Positions 31,144 to 38,888 of a DNA stretch of 64,000 nucleotides are shown piece after piece. Location: NCBI RefSeq assembly GCF_001432305.1, contig NZ_KQ483358.1, positions 3,066,087-3,130,086 of the forward strand, read 5' to 3'. A model generated the notes under the pieces. That model made no database searches and was not told where the DNA came from. It saw only the letters and a program-made list of their open reading frames with translations. The DNA is from Curvibacter sp. PAE-UM (GTDB taxonomy: Bacteria; Pseudomonadota; Gammaproteobacteria; Burkholderiales; Burkholderiaceae_C). The position numbers and the translations under genes are program-made. Within the stretch, counting starts at the first letter, position 1, and every line of letters begins with the position of its first letter.

Positions 31144-32639
31144 GCCGTCTCCCCCACCGGCTCCAGCAGCACGTTGCAGTGGATCTGCGCGGTGGGCACG
31201 CCGGAAGCACGCAGCTCGGCCTGCAGGGCGGTCACGAACACTTCGGGGCCGGCCAGGTAGAAGTCGCACTCGATGTCAAAGAGGTCGGCGCGCATGGCGC
31301 GCGCCAGCTGCGCCGCACCGAAGCTGACGTCGGGCTCGGCCAGCAACTCGTATTCGAAGGGGTCCAGCGCCTCACCCCAGGCACGGCACTGGTTCTCCAG
31401 GAAGTGGCCGTCGGGTTTGGTGGACAGCCAGAACAGCGAGAGCGAGGGGGCGGCGTCCAGCGCCAGCGCGTGCTCGATCAGGCTCTTGATCGGGGCGAAG
31501 CCCGCGTCGCAGGCGGCAAAGACCAGCGGACGCTGGCTGTCTTCCAGCACGAATTCACCCACCGGCCCCCAGACCGTGACCGCGTCGCCGGGCTTGATGC
31601 CATCGGCGAACAGCTGCAAGGCGAAGGGGTCGAGCGGATGGCGCTCGATGAAGAAATGCAGGTTGCGGTCGTCGCAGGGGCAACTGGCCACGGGGTAGAG
31701 CGCGTGCACGTCGCTGCCGTCGGGACGGTTCACGCCCAAGGTGACGGACTGTCCCGCCAGGAAGCGCAGGCGGTGGCTGCGCGGCGTCTGCAGATGGAGC
31801 AGCCGCGTGCCGGGTGCCAGCTGGGTGACGGCGCGCACGGTGGTGACGATCTGCTGCTGCGGAATGTCCTGCGGGCCGCTGGCCTCCAGCAGCTCCAGCG
31901 TGAGTTCGCTGCTGCCCGCGGTATGCGCGCACATCAGCGTGTAGCCCTGGGCTTTTTCGGCTTCGGACATGGGGTAGTCGCAGGGCTGGGTACGCACCAC
32001 CTGGCCGGAGATCACGCGCACCTTGCACATGCCGCAGGTGCCGTTGCCGCAACCGTAGTTGAGCTTGAGGCCGGCGCGCAGGCCGGCCTGCAGCAGCGTG
32101 TCGTGGCCCTCGACGATGAATTCGTGGCCGCTGGGGCGCACCGTCACCTGTGCAGACATGACCTTGAGCATATCGTCCATCACCGTCAGCAAATCGGCCT
32201 GTTCGGTCGCCAGCGCCCTGGCCAGACCCTGGTCGACGAAATCCTGCAGCTCGGCCAGCGCCAGGGGCGAGGCACCCTTGCCCTGCAGGGCCTGGATGCG
32301 TTCCTGCAGGGCCACCACCAGTTCGTGGTAACGCTGCAGGTAACGACGCACGTCGGCCAGCTCCTGCGTCTGGCTGAACAGGCGCTGCGCCAGCACTTCC
32401 TGGCTGGGCAGCAGGCGTTCGCGCAGGCGCCGGCCAAAGGCCTCGTCGCGTATGGTGATGACGCGCTCCAGGATGCCGGTGTCTTCGAGACGGGTCGTGG
32501 GGTACAGGCGCAGCAGCTGGTCGGTGGACACCAGGCCTTCGGTGAGGACCAGCGAGCCATCGCGTACCTGTTGCTGCAGCACGCCGCGCGAGACGCCCAC
32601 GAGCTGGGCGGCGCGCCAGACAGTCAACCAGTGGGTCAT
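31140..32639 (-). CDS. HTH - 2Fe-2S ferredoxin - FNR-type reductase fusion
   Basis: A 499-residue three-part protein. Residues 1-45 form a MerR/excisionase-like helix-turn-helix (WRAAQLVGVSRGVLQQQV). Residues 60-140 are predicted coiled coil. Residues 170-265 form a plant-type 2Fe-2S ferredoxin with the CGNGTCGMC cluster loop and a distal Cys in LMCAHTAG. Residues 270-495 form an FAD/NAD(P) reductase (LRFLAGQSVTLGV, GPVGEFVL, ACDAGFAPIKSL, FYLAGPEVFV). A redox enzyme carrying a DNA-binding head suggests a flavin/iron-sulfur redox switch or a docking domain. The start at 32639 overlaps the dioxygenase stop; the frame extends upstream to 32882 without homology. Confidence 0.85.
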   Translation of the reverse strand: MTHWLTVWRAAQLVGVSRGVLQQQVRDGSLVLTEGLVSTDQLLRLYPTTRLEDTGILERVITIRDEAFGRRLRERLLPSQEVLAQRLFSQTQELADVRRYLQRYHELVVALQERIQALQGKGASPLALAELQDFVDQGLARALATEQADLLTVMDDMLKVMSAQVTVRPSGHEFIVEGHDTLLQAGLRAGLKLNYGCGNGTCGMCKVRVISGQVVRTQPCDYPMSEAEKAQGYTLMCAHTAGSSELTLELLEASGPQDIPQQQIVTTVRAVTQLAPGTRLLHLQTPRSHRLRFLAGQSVTLGVNRPDGSDVHALYPVASCPCDDRNLHFFIERHPLDPFALQLFADGIKPGDAVTVWGPVGEFVLEDSQRPLVFAACDAGFAPIKSLIEHALALDAAPSLSLFWLSTKPDGHFLENQCRAWGEALDPFEYELLAEPDVSFGAAQLARAMRADLFDIECDFYLAGPEVFVTALQAELRASGVPTAQIHCNVLLEPVGETA

Positions 32640-33562
32640 ACGGCCACCTCCTCTTGCGGCTGCGCCACGTGTTCGTCGCGCACATGGTCCAGATAGCGCG
32701 CGCGGTACAGCAGGCGCGGCTGCTGCGGATCGTCGCTGAAGCCGCTGCGCTCGTGCGGCACGTTGTTGGCCACGATGCCCATGCCCGGCTGCAGGAGCAG
32801 GCGGAAGATCCAGGGCTGCTCGCCGGCCAGCAGCTGTTCGATGCCGGCCACCGCCGCGCGCGTCGTGGGGTCGTCCTTCCACTCGATGCTGCGCGTGCGT
32901 GCGGTGTAGCGCATCTGCAAGCCGCCATCGGGGCGCAGGTAGAACACCGGGCCGCTCTGCGCCGGGCGCGCCACGCCGTTCTCGTCAGCGCGCTCGGGAA
33001 TGGTCATGGCGTCCGGCGCCATGAGGGCGCGCACCCACCCGGGGTTGGCGTCGCGCAGGGCCAGGTAGACCCTCTCGTGATCCACCAGGCCGCTCACACC
33101 GCCCTCGCCGGCGTTGCGCACGCAGTGCAGGATCATGCCCTCGATGCGGCGCGCCTGCGGGTGGTAATAACCATCGGTGTGCCACTTGATGGGCTTGTTG
33201 GTGTAGGGGATGAACTCGCCTTTCGGGGCGCCCTCTTCCTCCTGCGCGACTGCAATCGACGAGATGCCGTCCTCGTCGGCCAGCCAGTTGGCATCCAGCT
33301 GATGCAGGCCCAGCTGCGCCCCCAGCAGGCGCGGCAATTCCTTGTCTTCCACCGTCACCGGGCTGCGGTAGACCACCATGTTGGCGCGCCCGCAGCGATC
33401 CAGCAGCGCGGCACGCTCGGCCGAGGTGAGCCGGCGTGGATCGCCCACGTCGACGATCAGGTCCTCCACGCGCCTGGGGTGTGTGGCCAGCTTGGCGGCG
33501 CGCCAGCGCGCGTAGGCTTCGGGCTGATCGAGATCGAAGGGACTGGCGACACGCATATTCAT
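32636..33562 (-). CDS. TauD/TfdA-type Fe(II)/2-oxoglutarate dioxygenase
   Basis: A 308-residue dioxygenase. The iron ligands are the His and Asp of KWHTDGYYHP and the distal His of NNVPHERSGF; the 2-oxoglutarate Arg is in LLYRARYLDHV. Family members hydroxylate taurine, sulfonates, aryloxyacetates or carnitine precursors. The placement in an operon next to dsr suggests a sulfur compound, possibly a sulfonate releasing sulfite, but the substrate is unknown. It overlaps both neighbours by four bases. I start at the ATG at 33562 because upstream sequence to 33862 overlaps the preceding gene. Confidence 0.85.
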   Translation of the reverse strand: MNMRVASPFDLDQPEAYARWRAAKLATHPRRVEDLIVDVGDPRRLTSAERAALLDRCGRANMVVYRSPVTVEDKELPRLLGAQLGLHQLDANWLADEDGISSIAVAQEEEGAPKGEFIPYTNKPIKWHTDGYYHPQARRIEGMILHCVRNAGEGGVSGLVDHERVYLALRDANPGWVRALMAPDAMTIPERADENGVARPAQSGPVFYLRPDGGLQMRYTARTRSIEWKDDPTTRAAVAGIEQLLAGEQPWIFRLLLQPGMGIVANNVPHERSGFSDDPQQPRLLYRARYLDHVRDEHVAQPQEEVAV

Positions 33563-34167
33563 TCTCCGGACATGGAGGCACGGCGCTTGGGGCGCGGCTC
33601 GGTGGACAGCACACCGTCCAGGCCGCGCTTGACCATCTCCAGCGCCTCGGGCACCTCGTAAGCCATCACCTGGTCCTTGACCCAGTGGCGGTCCTTCCCG
33701 GGCAGGACCGACTCCAGCCGGCTGCCGAGGTAGCGCACGAAGCCGAAGTCCGGGCCCTCGGGGCCATGGCCGAACTCGGCATAACCTTCGGCCAGCTCGT
33801 TGGACTGGTCGATGAACTGGTTGCGCCAGCTCTCCTGGCCGGCCGCCGGCTCGCCCAGCCACTCCTGCTCGCTCTCCTCCAGGATCTCGGCCACGCGCAC
33901 GACCAGGGCGCTGGTGAACTCGGTGCGCTGCTCACCCGGCATGCGCTCGAAGGCCATGCGATCGACCACCTGGCACAGGAAGACCAGCACCTCGCGCATG
34001 AAGGCGAAGTACTGCGGCCCGACGTCGATGTCGAACTTCGCCTCGCGCATCTGCTTGACCATGTTCTGCGTCACGCGCCAGGTGATGAAGGCCATGGCGC
34101 TGGCGTTCTCCCGCGGCGTCTTGGGGACACCGGACTGGAACCACTGGTTCTTGATGCGCAGGGCCAT
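33559..34167 (-). CDS. Unrecognised helical protein of the ten-gene operon
   Basis: A 202-residue soluble, helix-rich protein (WRVTQNMVKQMREAKFDIDV, YFAFMREVLVFLCQVVDRM). It has one Cys in the FLCQVVDRM helix and a basic, Ser/Arg-rich C-terminus ending MSGE. I do not recognise the family. It starts 22 bases after the cysteine-free DsrC homologue and overlaps the dioxygenase by four bases, so it is presumably co-produced with both. Confidence 0.65.
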   Translation of the reverse strand: MALRIKNQWFQSGVPKTPRENASAMAFITWRVTQNMVKQMREAKFDIDVGPQYFAFMREVLVFLCQVVDRMAFERMPGEQRTEFTSALVVRVAEILEESEQEWLGEPAAGQESWRNQFIDQSNELAEGYAEFGHGPEGPDFGFVRYLGSRLESVLPGKDRHWVKDQVMAYEVPEALEMVKRGLDGVLSTEPRPKRRASMSGE

Positions 34168-34189
34168 GGTCTCTTTCTTCAGGCGGACT

Positions 34190-34519
34190 TCAGTACCCGC
34201 CTTTGCCCAGCGGCTGCGGCAGCCCCGCCACCTTGGCCGCCTGCTTGGCCGGACCGAGGGGAAAGAGGTCGTACAGGTACTTGCTGTCCACGCCCTCGCG
34301 GATCTCGCCGAAGCCCTTGAGCATGTTGCGGAAGTTGGGCGTATGGCCGTTTTCCTTGTACTCGTCGCGCAGGTAGTTGATGACTTCCCAGTGCGCGTCG
34401 GTCAGCTTGATGCCTTCGGCTTCGGCAATCACCTGCACCACTTCCTCGCTGTAGTCCGGTTCGAGCAGATAGCCCTCTTTGTCGGTTTCGAGTTCCGCGC
34501 CGTTCACGCTGTAGCCCAT
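34190..34519 (-). CDS. Cysteine-free DsrC/TusE-family protein (RspA-like)
   Basis: A 109-residue DsrC homologue (NGAELETDKEGYLLEP, LTDAHWEVINYLRDEYKENG, KYLYDLFPLGPAKQAAKVAG). It lacks both redox cysteines: Ala replaces the first (KQAAKVAG against KQACKIAG in DsrC) and the C-terminus ends LGKGGY where DsrC ends TGCV. Sulfur-carrier or trisulfide chemistry is therefore excluded. Cysteine-free DsrC proteins have been grouped as RspA and suggested to be regulatory. The DsrC fold has a helix-turn-helix-like part that might bind DNA or partner proteins. It is the third gene of the minus-strand operon. Confidence 0.85.
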   Translation of the reverse strand: MGYSVNGAELETDKEGYLLEPDYSEEVVQVIAEAEGIKLTDAHWEVINYLRDEYKENGHTPNFRNMLKGFGEIREGVDSKYLYDLFPLGPAKQAAKVAGLPQPLGKGGY

Positions 34520-34551
34520 TCTTGTGTCTCCTCGATTTGTTGCACAAAAAA

Positions 34552-35181
34552 CTATTCGCCCACCGCCGCCGCCGACTTGTGGGGCACGAAAACGCCGCAG
34601 CCCAGCTGCCGGTGCGGCCCCAGGCCCTGCTCCTGCACGCGCAACGAGTCCGCCCGACTGAGGGCGTGCAGCATCAGGCTGAAGGTGGTGAGGGTCTGCC
34701 CCTCATGGGGACGGCCGCCACGTTTGCCGCAGACCGTGTGCGTGCGCACCCCCAGGGCCTGCAGCTCGCCGGCCACGGTCTGCATGAAAACCACCTCGTC
34801 CTCGCCCGCGGCGGCCACGGCGTAGGCGTAGAGCGTGGCATGCGCCAGCAGCTCACGCTCGTGCGGTTCGCCCAGCTGCACGGGGTGCTCACCGATCAGG
34901 AGCGTGCGCCCGGCCAGGAGGCGGGCATCACCCACGCGTGCACGCGGCAGCCGCAACAGCAGACGGGTGCGCTGTGACAACAGGCTCACCGGGCCGGCGC
35001 TGGCGCCCTGCACGAGCTTGAGGGGGTGGATGCCGGCACCTGACTCCTGCGCCAGCCAGGGCAACTCCTGCTGCAGCGCAGCATGCAGCGCCTGCATGTA
35101 GTCGCGCGGGACAGCCCGGCCCGCCAGCGGGAAGGCCAAGTCGACGACGCTGGCCGGTGGCAGGTCGTCTTCAAAGCTCAT
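34552..35181 (-). CDS. Orphan Cas6-like protein (MYXAN / Cmx6 type)
   Basis: A 209-residue protein resembling Cas6 of the myxococcal CRISPR subtype, an RNA endonuclease of the RAMP fold. The VVDLAFPLAGRAVPRDYMQA start, the RTRLLLRLPRARV strand and the C-terminal glycine-rich loop GLGPHRQLGCGVFVPHK are the visible matches. The loop is the usual RNA-binding element. No CRISPR array or other cas gene is present anywhere in the window. It overlaps the 75-residue gene upstream by four bases. It may have been recruited to process or bind a cellular RNA; that role is speculative. Confidence 0.72.
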   Translation of the reverse strand: MSFEDDLPPASVVDLAFPLAGRAVPRDYMQALHAALQQELPWLAQESGAGIHPLKLVQGASAGPVSLLSQRTRLLLRLPRARVGDARLLAGRTLLIGEHPVQLGEPHERELLAHATLYAYAVAAAGEDEVVFMQTVAGELQALGVRTHTVCGKRGGRPHEGQTLTTFSLMLHALSRADSLRVQEQGLGPHRQLGCGVFVPHKSAAAVGE

Positions 35182-35405
35182 GGCGTCTCCGTGTCGCGCG
35201 GCTGTTTGTCGGCCCAGGCCAGCAGCGCCCGGCCCCAGGCCTCGGCCGTGTCGGGGTCGATGTCGAAGATGGTGAAGCGGGATTTCTCCCGGATGCGCGT
35301 GCGCAGGAAACTCATGCCGCCGGTGTCGAAGTCCACCTGTTGCAGCTCGATTTCCTGACCGCCGAGCGGCACCCTGAATTTGTCCAGCGGGGTGATCTGG
35401 GTCAT
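35178..35405 (-). CDS. Small conserved hypothetical protein, first gene of the ten-gene operon
   Basis: A 75-residue protein (MTQITPLDKFRVPLGGQEIE, later FLRTRIREKSRFTIFDIDPD and WGRALLAWAD). The pattern suggests an alpha/beta fold without membrane segments. I start at the ATG at 35405; the frame stays open to 35513, but that part overlaps the predicted regulatory region. It overlaps the Cas6-like gene by four bases. No function can be assigned. The gene is the first downstream of the dsr divergent promoter region. Confidence 0.65.
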   Translation of the reverse strand: MTQITPLDKFRVPLGGQEIELQQVDFDTGGMSFLRTRIREKSRFTIFDIDPDTAEAWGRALLAWADKQPRDTETP

Positions 35406-35485
35406 GTCTCCGTCTTTGTTCTGGACCGGACCGCCTGCTGGGCCGCCCCGTCTGTAAGTGCTATTGACGCAATTCCGGGCCGGAC

Positions 35486-35556
35486 CGTCTATAGCCGGGA
35501 CGGGTGGCGCCATATAACCCTTTTGGGTAGTCCCGCCTACTCAACGAGGGGGATAG
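35486..35556. promoter_or_regulatory. Divergent control region between the ten-gene operon and dsrA
   Basis: The 297-bp spacer contains a central 12-bp inverted repeat ACCC-TTTT-GGGT at 35517-35528. On the minus side, ACCCGT..CGG..ATAGACG occupies 35505-35486, 11 bases from the repeat. On the plus side a GATAGC stretch lies at about the same distance (ATAG at 35553). The same two blocks in the same order occur upstream of soeA and tusA. I interpret the 12-mer as an activator site and the ATAG block as the promoter -10. Bases 35557-35690 show only an AGGAGACAAGA ribosome-binding site before dsrA. Confidence 0.6.
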
Positions 35557-35702
35557 CTAAGGCACCACCCCCGCCCCTAGGATGCACCCGAGAGGCACAA
35601 AAAGAGACCCCAAGAGTCCGGACCCTGCCCGCAGCGTGTGACCGCCGTCGTCAAACACGGCATCCAGGACTTGCGACAAGTTCTAAGACAGGAGACAAGA
35701 TC

Positions 35703-37001
35703 ATGGCGAAAAAAATGCACGCCACCCCGATGCTCGACGAGCTCGAGGGCGGCCCGTGGCCCAGTTTCGTGACCGGCCTCAAGCGCCTGGCCAAGGACAA
35801 GGACTACATGGTGGACCTCATGGGCCAGCTGGAGACGTCCTACCAGACCCGCAAGGGCTACTGGAAGGGCGGCACGGTCGGCGTGTTCGGTTATGGCGGC
35901 GGCGTGATCCCGCGCTTCACCGAACTGAAGGACGAGAGCGGCAAGCCGCAGTTTCCTGACGCGGCCGAGTTCCACACCCTGCGCGTGCAGCCGCCCCCCG
36001 GCATGCACTACAACACCGACATCCTGCGCAAGTTCTGCGACATCTGGGAAGAGCACGGCTCGGGCCTGATCGCCTTCCACGGCCAGTCGGGCGACATCAT
36101 GTTCCAGGGCGCCAAGACCGACAAGGTGCAGGATGCCTTCGACGCGATCAACGAACTGGGTTTCGACCTGGGTGGCGCCGGCCCGGCCGTGCGTACCTCC
36201 ATGTCCTGCGTGGGTGCCGCGCGCTGCGAGCAGTCCTGCTTCGACGAGGCGCGCGCGCACCGCCAGGTGCTCAACACCTTCACCGACGACATCCACCGTC
36301 CGGCCCTGCCCTACAAGTTCAAGTTCAAGTTCTCGGGCTGTTCCAACGACTGCATGAACTCGATCCAGCGCTCGGACATGGCGGTGATCGGCACCTGGCG
36401 CGACAACATGCGCACCGACGAGGCGCTGGCACGCAAGTGGTTCGCCAAGCACGGCATGAACGAGCTGGTGAACGACGTCATCAGCCGCTGCCCGACCAAG
36501 ACCATCATGCTCAAGGAAGTCAAGGACGTCGCCAAGGGCGACAAGATTTCCAGCGTGAAGATCAACGACACCCAGTGCCTGGAGATCGACAACAGCAACT
36601 GCGTGCGCTGCATGCACTGCGTCAACGTCATGACCGGCGCACTGGCCCACGGCACCGACACCGGCGCCACCATCCTGGTGGGCGGCAAGCGCACGCTCAA
36701 GATCGGCGACCTGATGGGCACCGTGGTGGTGCCCTTCATGCCGCTCAAGACCGATGCCGACTATCAGCAGCTGGTCGAGCTGGGCCAGAAGGTCATCGAC
36801 TTCTTCGCCGAGAACGCACTGGAGCACGAGCGCACCGGCGAGATGATCGAACGCATCGGCCTGGTCAACTTCCTCGAAGGCATCGGCCTGGAGGTCGACG
36901 CCAACATGGTCTCCACCCCGCGCACCAACCCCTATGTGCGCGCCGACGGCTGGGACGATGAAGTGGCCAAGATCAACGCGCGCAAGCAGGCGGCCGGCTG
37001 A
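35703..37001 (+). CDS. dsrA: Dissimilatory sulfite reductase subunit alpha (reverse type)
   Basis: A 432-residue subunit of the alpha2beta2 siroheme enzyme. In sulfur oxidisers it oxidises DsrC-bound sulfur to sulfite in the cytoplasm. The siroheme/4Fe-4S ligands are Cys169, Cys175, Cys213 and Cys217 (CVGAARC, then CSNDC). A ferredoxin insertion follows with SNCVRCMHCVNVMTG. The ATG at 35703 has a perfect AGGAG site; the open frame from 35157 is antisense to the operon. Co-occurrence with dsrEFH and dsrL, and absence of dsrD, indicate the oxidative direction. Confidence 0.96.
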   Translation: MAKKMHATPMLDELEGGPWPSFVTGLKRLAKDKDYMVDLMGQLETSYQTRKGYWKGGTVGVFGYGGGVIPRFTELKDESGKPQFPDAAEFHTLRVQPPPGMHYNTDILRKFCDIWEEHGSGLIAFHGQSGDIMFQGAKTDKVQDAFDAINELGFDLGGAGPAVRTSMSCVGAARCEQSCFDEARAHRQVLNTFTDDIHRPALPYKFKFKFSGCSNDCMNSIQRSDMAVIGTWRDNMRTDEALARKWFAKHGMNELVNDVISRCPTKTIMLKEVKDVAKGDKISSVKINDTQCLEIDNSNCVRCMHCVNVMTGALAHGTDTGATILVGGKRTLKIGDLMGTVVVPFMPLKTDADYQQLVELGQKVIDFFAENALEHERTGEMIERIGLVNFLEGIGLEVDANMVSTPRTNPYVRADGWDDEVAKINARKQAAG

Positions 37002-37053
37002 GCGCCGCCCCCTTTCATTCATCACCTGAACGAACGATCACGGGAAGACCCAC

Positions 37054-38124
37054 ATGGCCCAAATGCGTACCCCCATCGAAAGCGGCGTGCCGGACAACAA
37101 GCCCTACCTGCACCCGACCCTGCTGAAGAACTACGGCAACTGGAAATACCACGACCGGCCGCGTCCCGGCGTGCTGCACCACGTCTCGCACAGCGGCGAC
37201 GAGGTCTGGTCGGTGCGTGCCGGCACCCAGCGCCAGATGGACGTCTACACCATCCGCAAGCTCTGCGACATCGCCGACACCTATGCCGAAGGCCATGTGC
37301 GCTTCACCATCCGCTCCAACATCGAGTTCATGGTGTCTGACCCGAACAAGGTGGCGCCGCTGATCAATGCGCTGGAGGAAAGCGGTTTCCCCGTGGGCGG
37401 CACCGGCAACTCGGTCTCCATGATCGCCCACACCCAGGGCTGGCTGCACTGCGACATCCCGGGCACCGACGCCTCGGGCGTGGTCAAGGCGCTGATGGAC
37501 GAGCTCTACGACGAGTTCAAGCGCGAGGACATGCCCAACCGCGTGCACCTCTCGACCAGCTGCTGCGAGATCAACTGCGGCGGCCAGGCCGACATCGCCA
37601 TCATCGTGCAGCACACCAAGCCGCCCAAGATCAACCACGACCTGGTGGCCAACGCCTGCGAGCGCCCGGCCGTGGTGGCCCGCTGCCCGGTGGCCGCCAT
37701 CCGCCCGGCCCTGGTCAACGGCAAGCCCTCGCTGGAAGTGGACGAGAAGAAATGCATCTGCTGCGGCGCCTGCTACCCGCCCTGCCCGCCCATGCAGATC
37801 AACGACCCGGAGCACTCCAAGCTGGCCATCTGGGTCGGCGGCAAGAACTCCAATGCGCGCGGCAAGCCCACCTTCATGAAGATGGTGGCGTCTGGCCTGC
37901 CCAACAACGCGCCGCGCTGGCCCGAGGTGTCGGAGATGGTCAAGAAGATCCTCTACACCTACAAGGCCGACGCCCGCCCCTGGGAGCGCCTGTCGGACTG
38001 GGTGGAGCGCATCGGCTGGCCGCGTTTCTTCGAGAAGTGCGACCTGCCCTTCACCAAGTACCTGATCGACGACTGGCGTGGTTCGCGCGCCAACCTCAAC
38101 GCGTCGACCCACATCCGCTTCTGA
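37054..38124 (+). CDS. dsrB: Dissimilatory sulfite reductase subunit beta (reverse type)
   Basis: A 356-residue partner of DsrA. The siroheme-domain cysteines appear as STSCCEINCGGQ. The ferredoxin domain follows with KKCICCGACYPPCPPM and the HCDIP segment lies earlier. N-terminal residues (DRPRPGVLHHVSHSGDEVWS) match DsrB. It starts 52 bases after dsrA and is followed closely by dsrEFH. The DsrAB pair with DsrC is the core of reverse sulfite reduction. Confidence 0.96.
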   Translation: MAQMRTPIESGVPDNKPYLHPTLLKNYGNWKYHDRPRPGVLHHVSHSGDEVWSVRAGTQRQMDVYTIRKLCDIADTYAEGHVRFTIRSNIEFMVSDPNKVAPLINALEESGFPVGGTGNSVSMIAHTQGWLHCDIPGTDASGVVKALMDELYDEFKREDMPNRVHLSTSCCEINCGGQADIAIIVQHTKPPKINHDLVANACERPAVVARCPVAAIRPALVNGKPSLEVDEKKCICCGACYPPCPPMQINDPEHSKLAIWVGGKNSNARGKPTFMKMVASGLPNNAPRWPEVSEMVKKILYTYKADARPWERLSDWVERIGWPRFFEKCDLPFTKYLIDDWRGSRANLNASTHIRF

Positions 38125-38148
38125 GCACCACTGCCAAACGATCACGAC

Positions 38149-38508
38149 ATGAAATTCGGATTACTCGTCAGCGAAGGGCCCTACACCCACCAGGCCAGCG
38201 ACAGCGCCTACCAGTTCTGCGTCGCAGCCCTGGCCAGGGGCCATGAAGTCCAGCGCGTCTTTTTCTACCACGATGGCGTGAACAACGCCACGCGGCTGAC
38301 AGAGCCGCCGCAGGACGACCGCCACATCGTCAACCGCTGGTCCGAGCTGGCGGAGAAGCACAAGGTGGACCTGGTGGTCTGCGTGGCCGCGGCCCTGCGC
38401 CGCGGCATCAAGCAGGAGGTGCTGGCCCCGGGCTTTCGCATCTCGGGCCTGGGCCAGCTGGTGGACAGCGGCATCAAGGCCGACCGCCTGGTGACTTTTG
38501 GCGACTGA
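38149..38508 (+). CDS. dsrE: Sulfur relay protein DsrE (TusD homologue)
   Basis: A 119-residue subunit of the DsrE2F2H2 hexamer that receives persulfide sulfur (from TusA) and hands it to DsrC. The active-site cysteine is residue 78 in DLVVCVAAALRRG. The GLLVSEGPYTHQASDSAYQF start is the typical DsrE fold. It is found with dsrF and dsrH only 13 and 10 bases apart. Confidence 0.94.
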   Translation: MKFGLLVSEGPYTHQASDSAYQFCVAALARGHEVQRVFFYHDGVNNATRLTEPPQDDRHIVNRWSELAEKHKVDLVVCVAAALRRGIKQEVLAPGFRISGLGQLVDSGIKADRLVTFGD

Positions 38509-38521
38509 CGGGAAAAACAAA

Positions 38522-38878
38522 ATGAAGAAATTCATGTTCATCAACCGCAAGGCCCCCTACGGCACGATCTACGCGCTGGAGAGCCTGGAAGTGGTGCTGA
38601 TCACCGCCACCTTCGACCAGGACGTGAGCCTGGTCTTCATGGACGACGGCGTCTACGAACTGGCCAAGGGCCAGCAGACCAAGGACATCGGCATCAAGAA
38701 CTTCTCGCCCAGCTACCGCGCGCTCGAAGGCTACGACGTGGAAAAACTCTATGTCGACGCCGACTCGCTGAAGGCACGCGGCCTGAGCGAGAAGGACCTG
38801 CTGGTGCCGGTGGAAGTGCTGGAGACCGCGCAGATGGCCGAGCTGATGGCGCAACAGGACGTGGTCCTGAGTTTTTGA
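38522..38878 (+). CDS. dsrF: Sulfur relay protein DsrF (TusC homologue)
   Basis: A 118-residue DsrE-fold subunit of DsrEFH. The family start MKKFMFINRKAPYGTIYALE is clear. It has no cysteine at all, consistent with a structural role in the hexamer. I start at the ATG at 38522 rather than the frame beginning at 38498, which overlaps dsrE. Confidence 0.92.
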   Translation: MKKFMFINRKAPYGTIYALESLEVVLITATFDQDVSLVFMDDGVYELAKGQQTKDIGIKNFSPSYRALEGYDVEKLYVDADSLKARGLSEKDLLVPVEVLETAQMAELMAQQDVVLSF

Positions 38879-38888
38879 GGAACAGACC

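Noticed and set aside
34552-35181. CRISPR array associated with the Cas6-like gene
   Set aside because: No regularly spaced direct repeats were seen in the neighbourhood or elsewhere in the window.
35157-35702. N-terminal extension of dsrA (frame opens at 35157)
   Set aside because: It runs through the antisense operon and regulatory spacer; the ATG at 35703 has a strong ribosome-binding site and matches DsrA N-termini.
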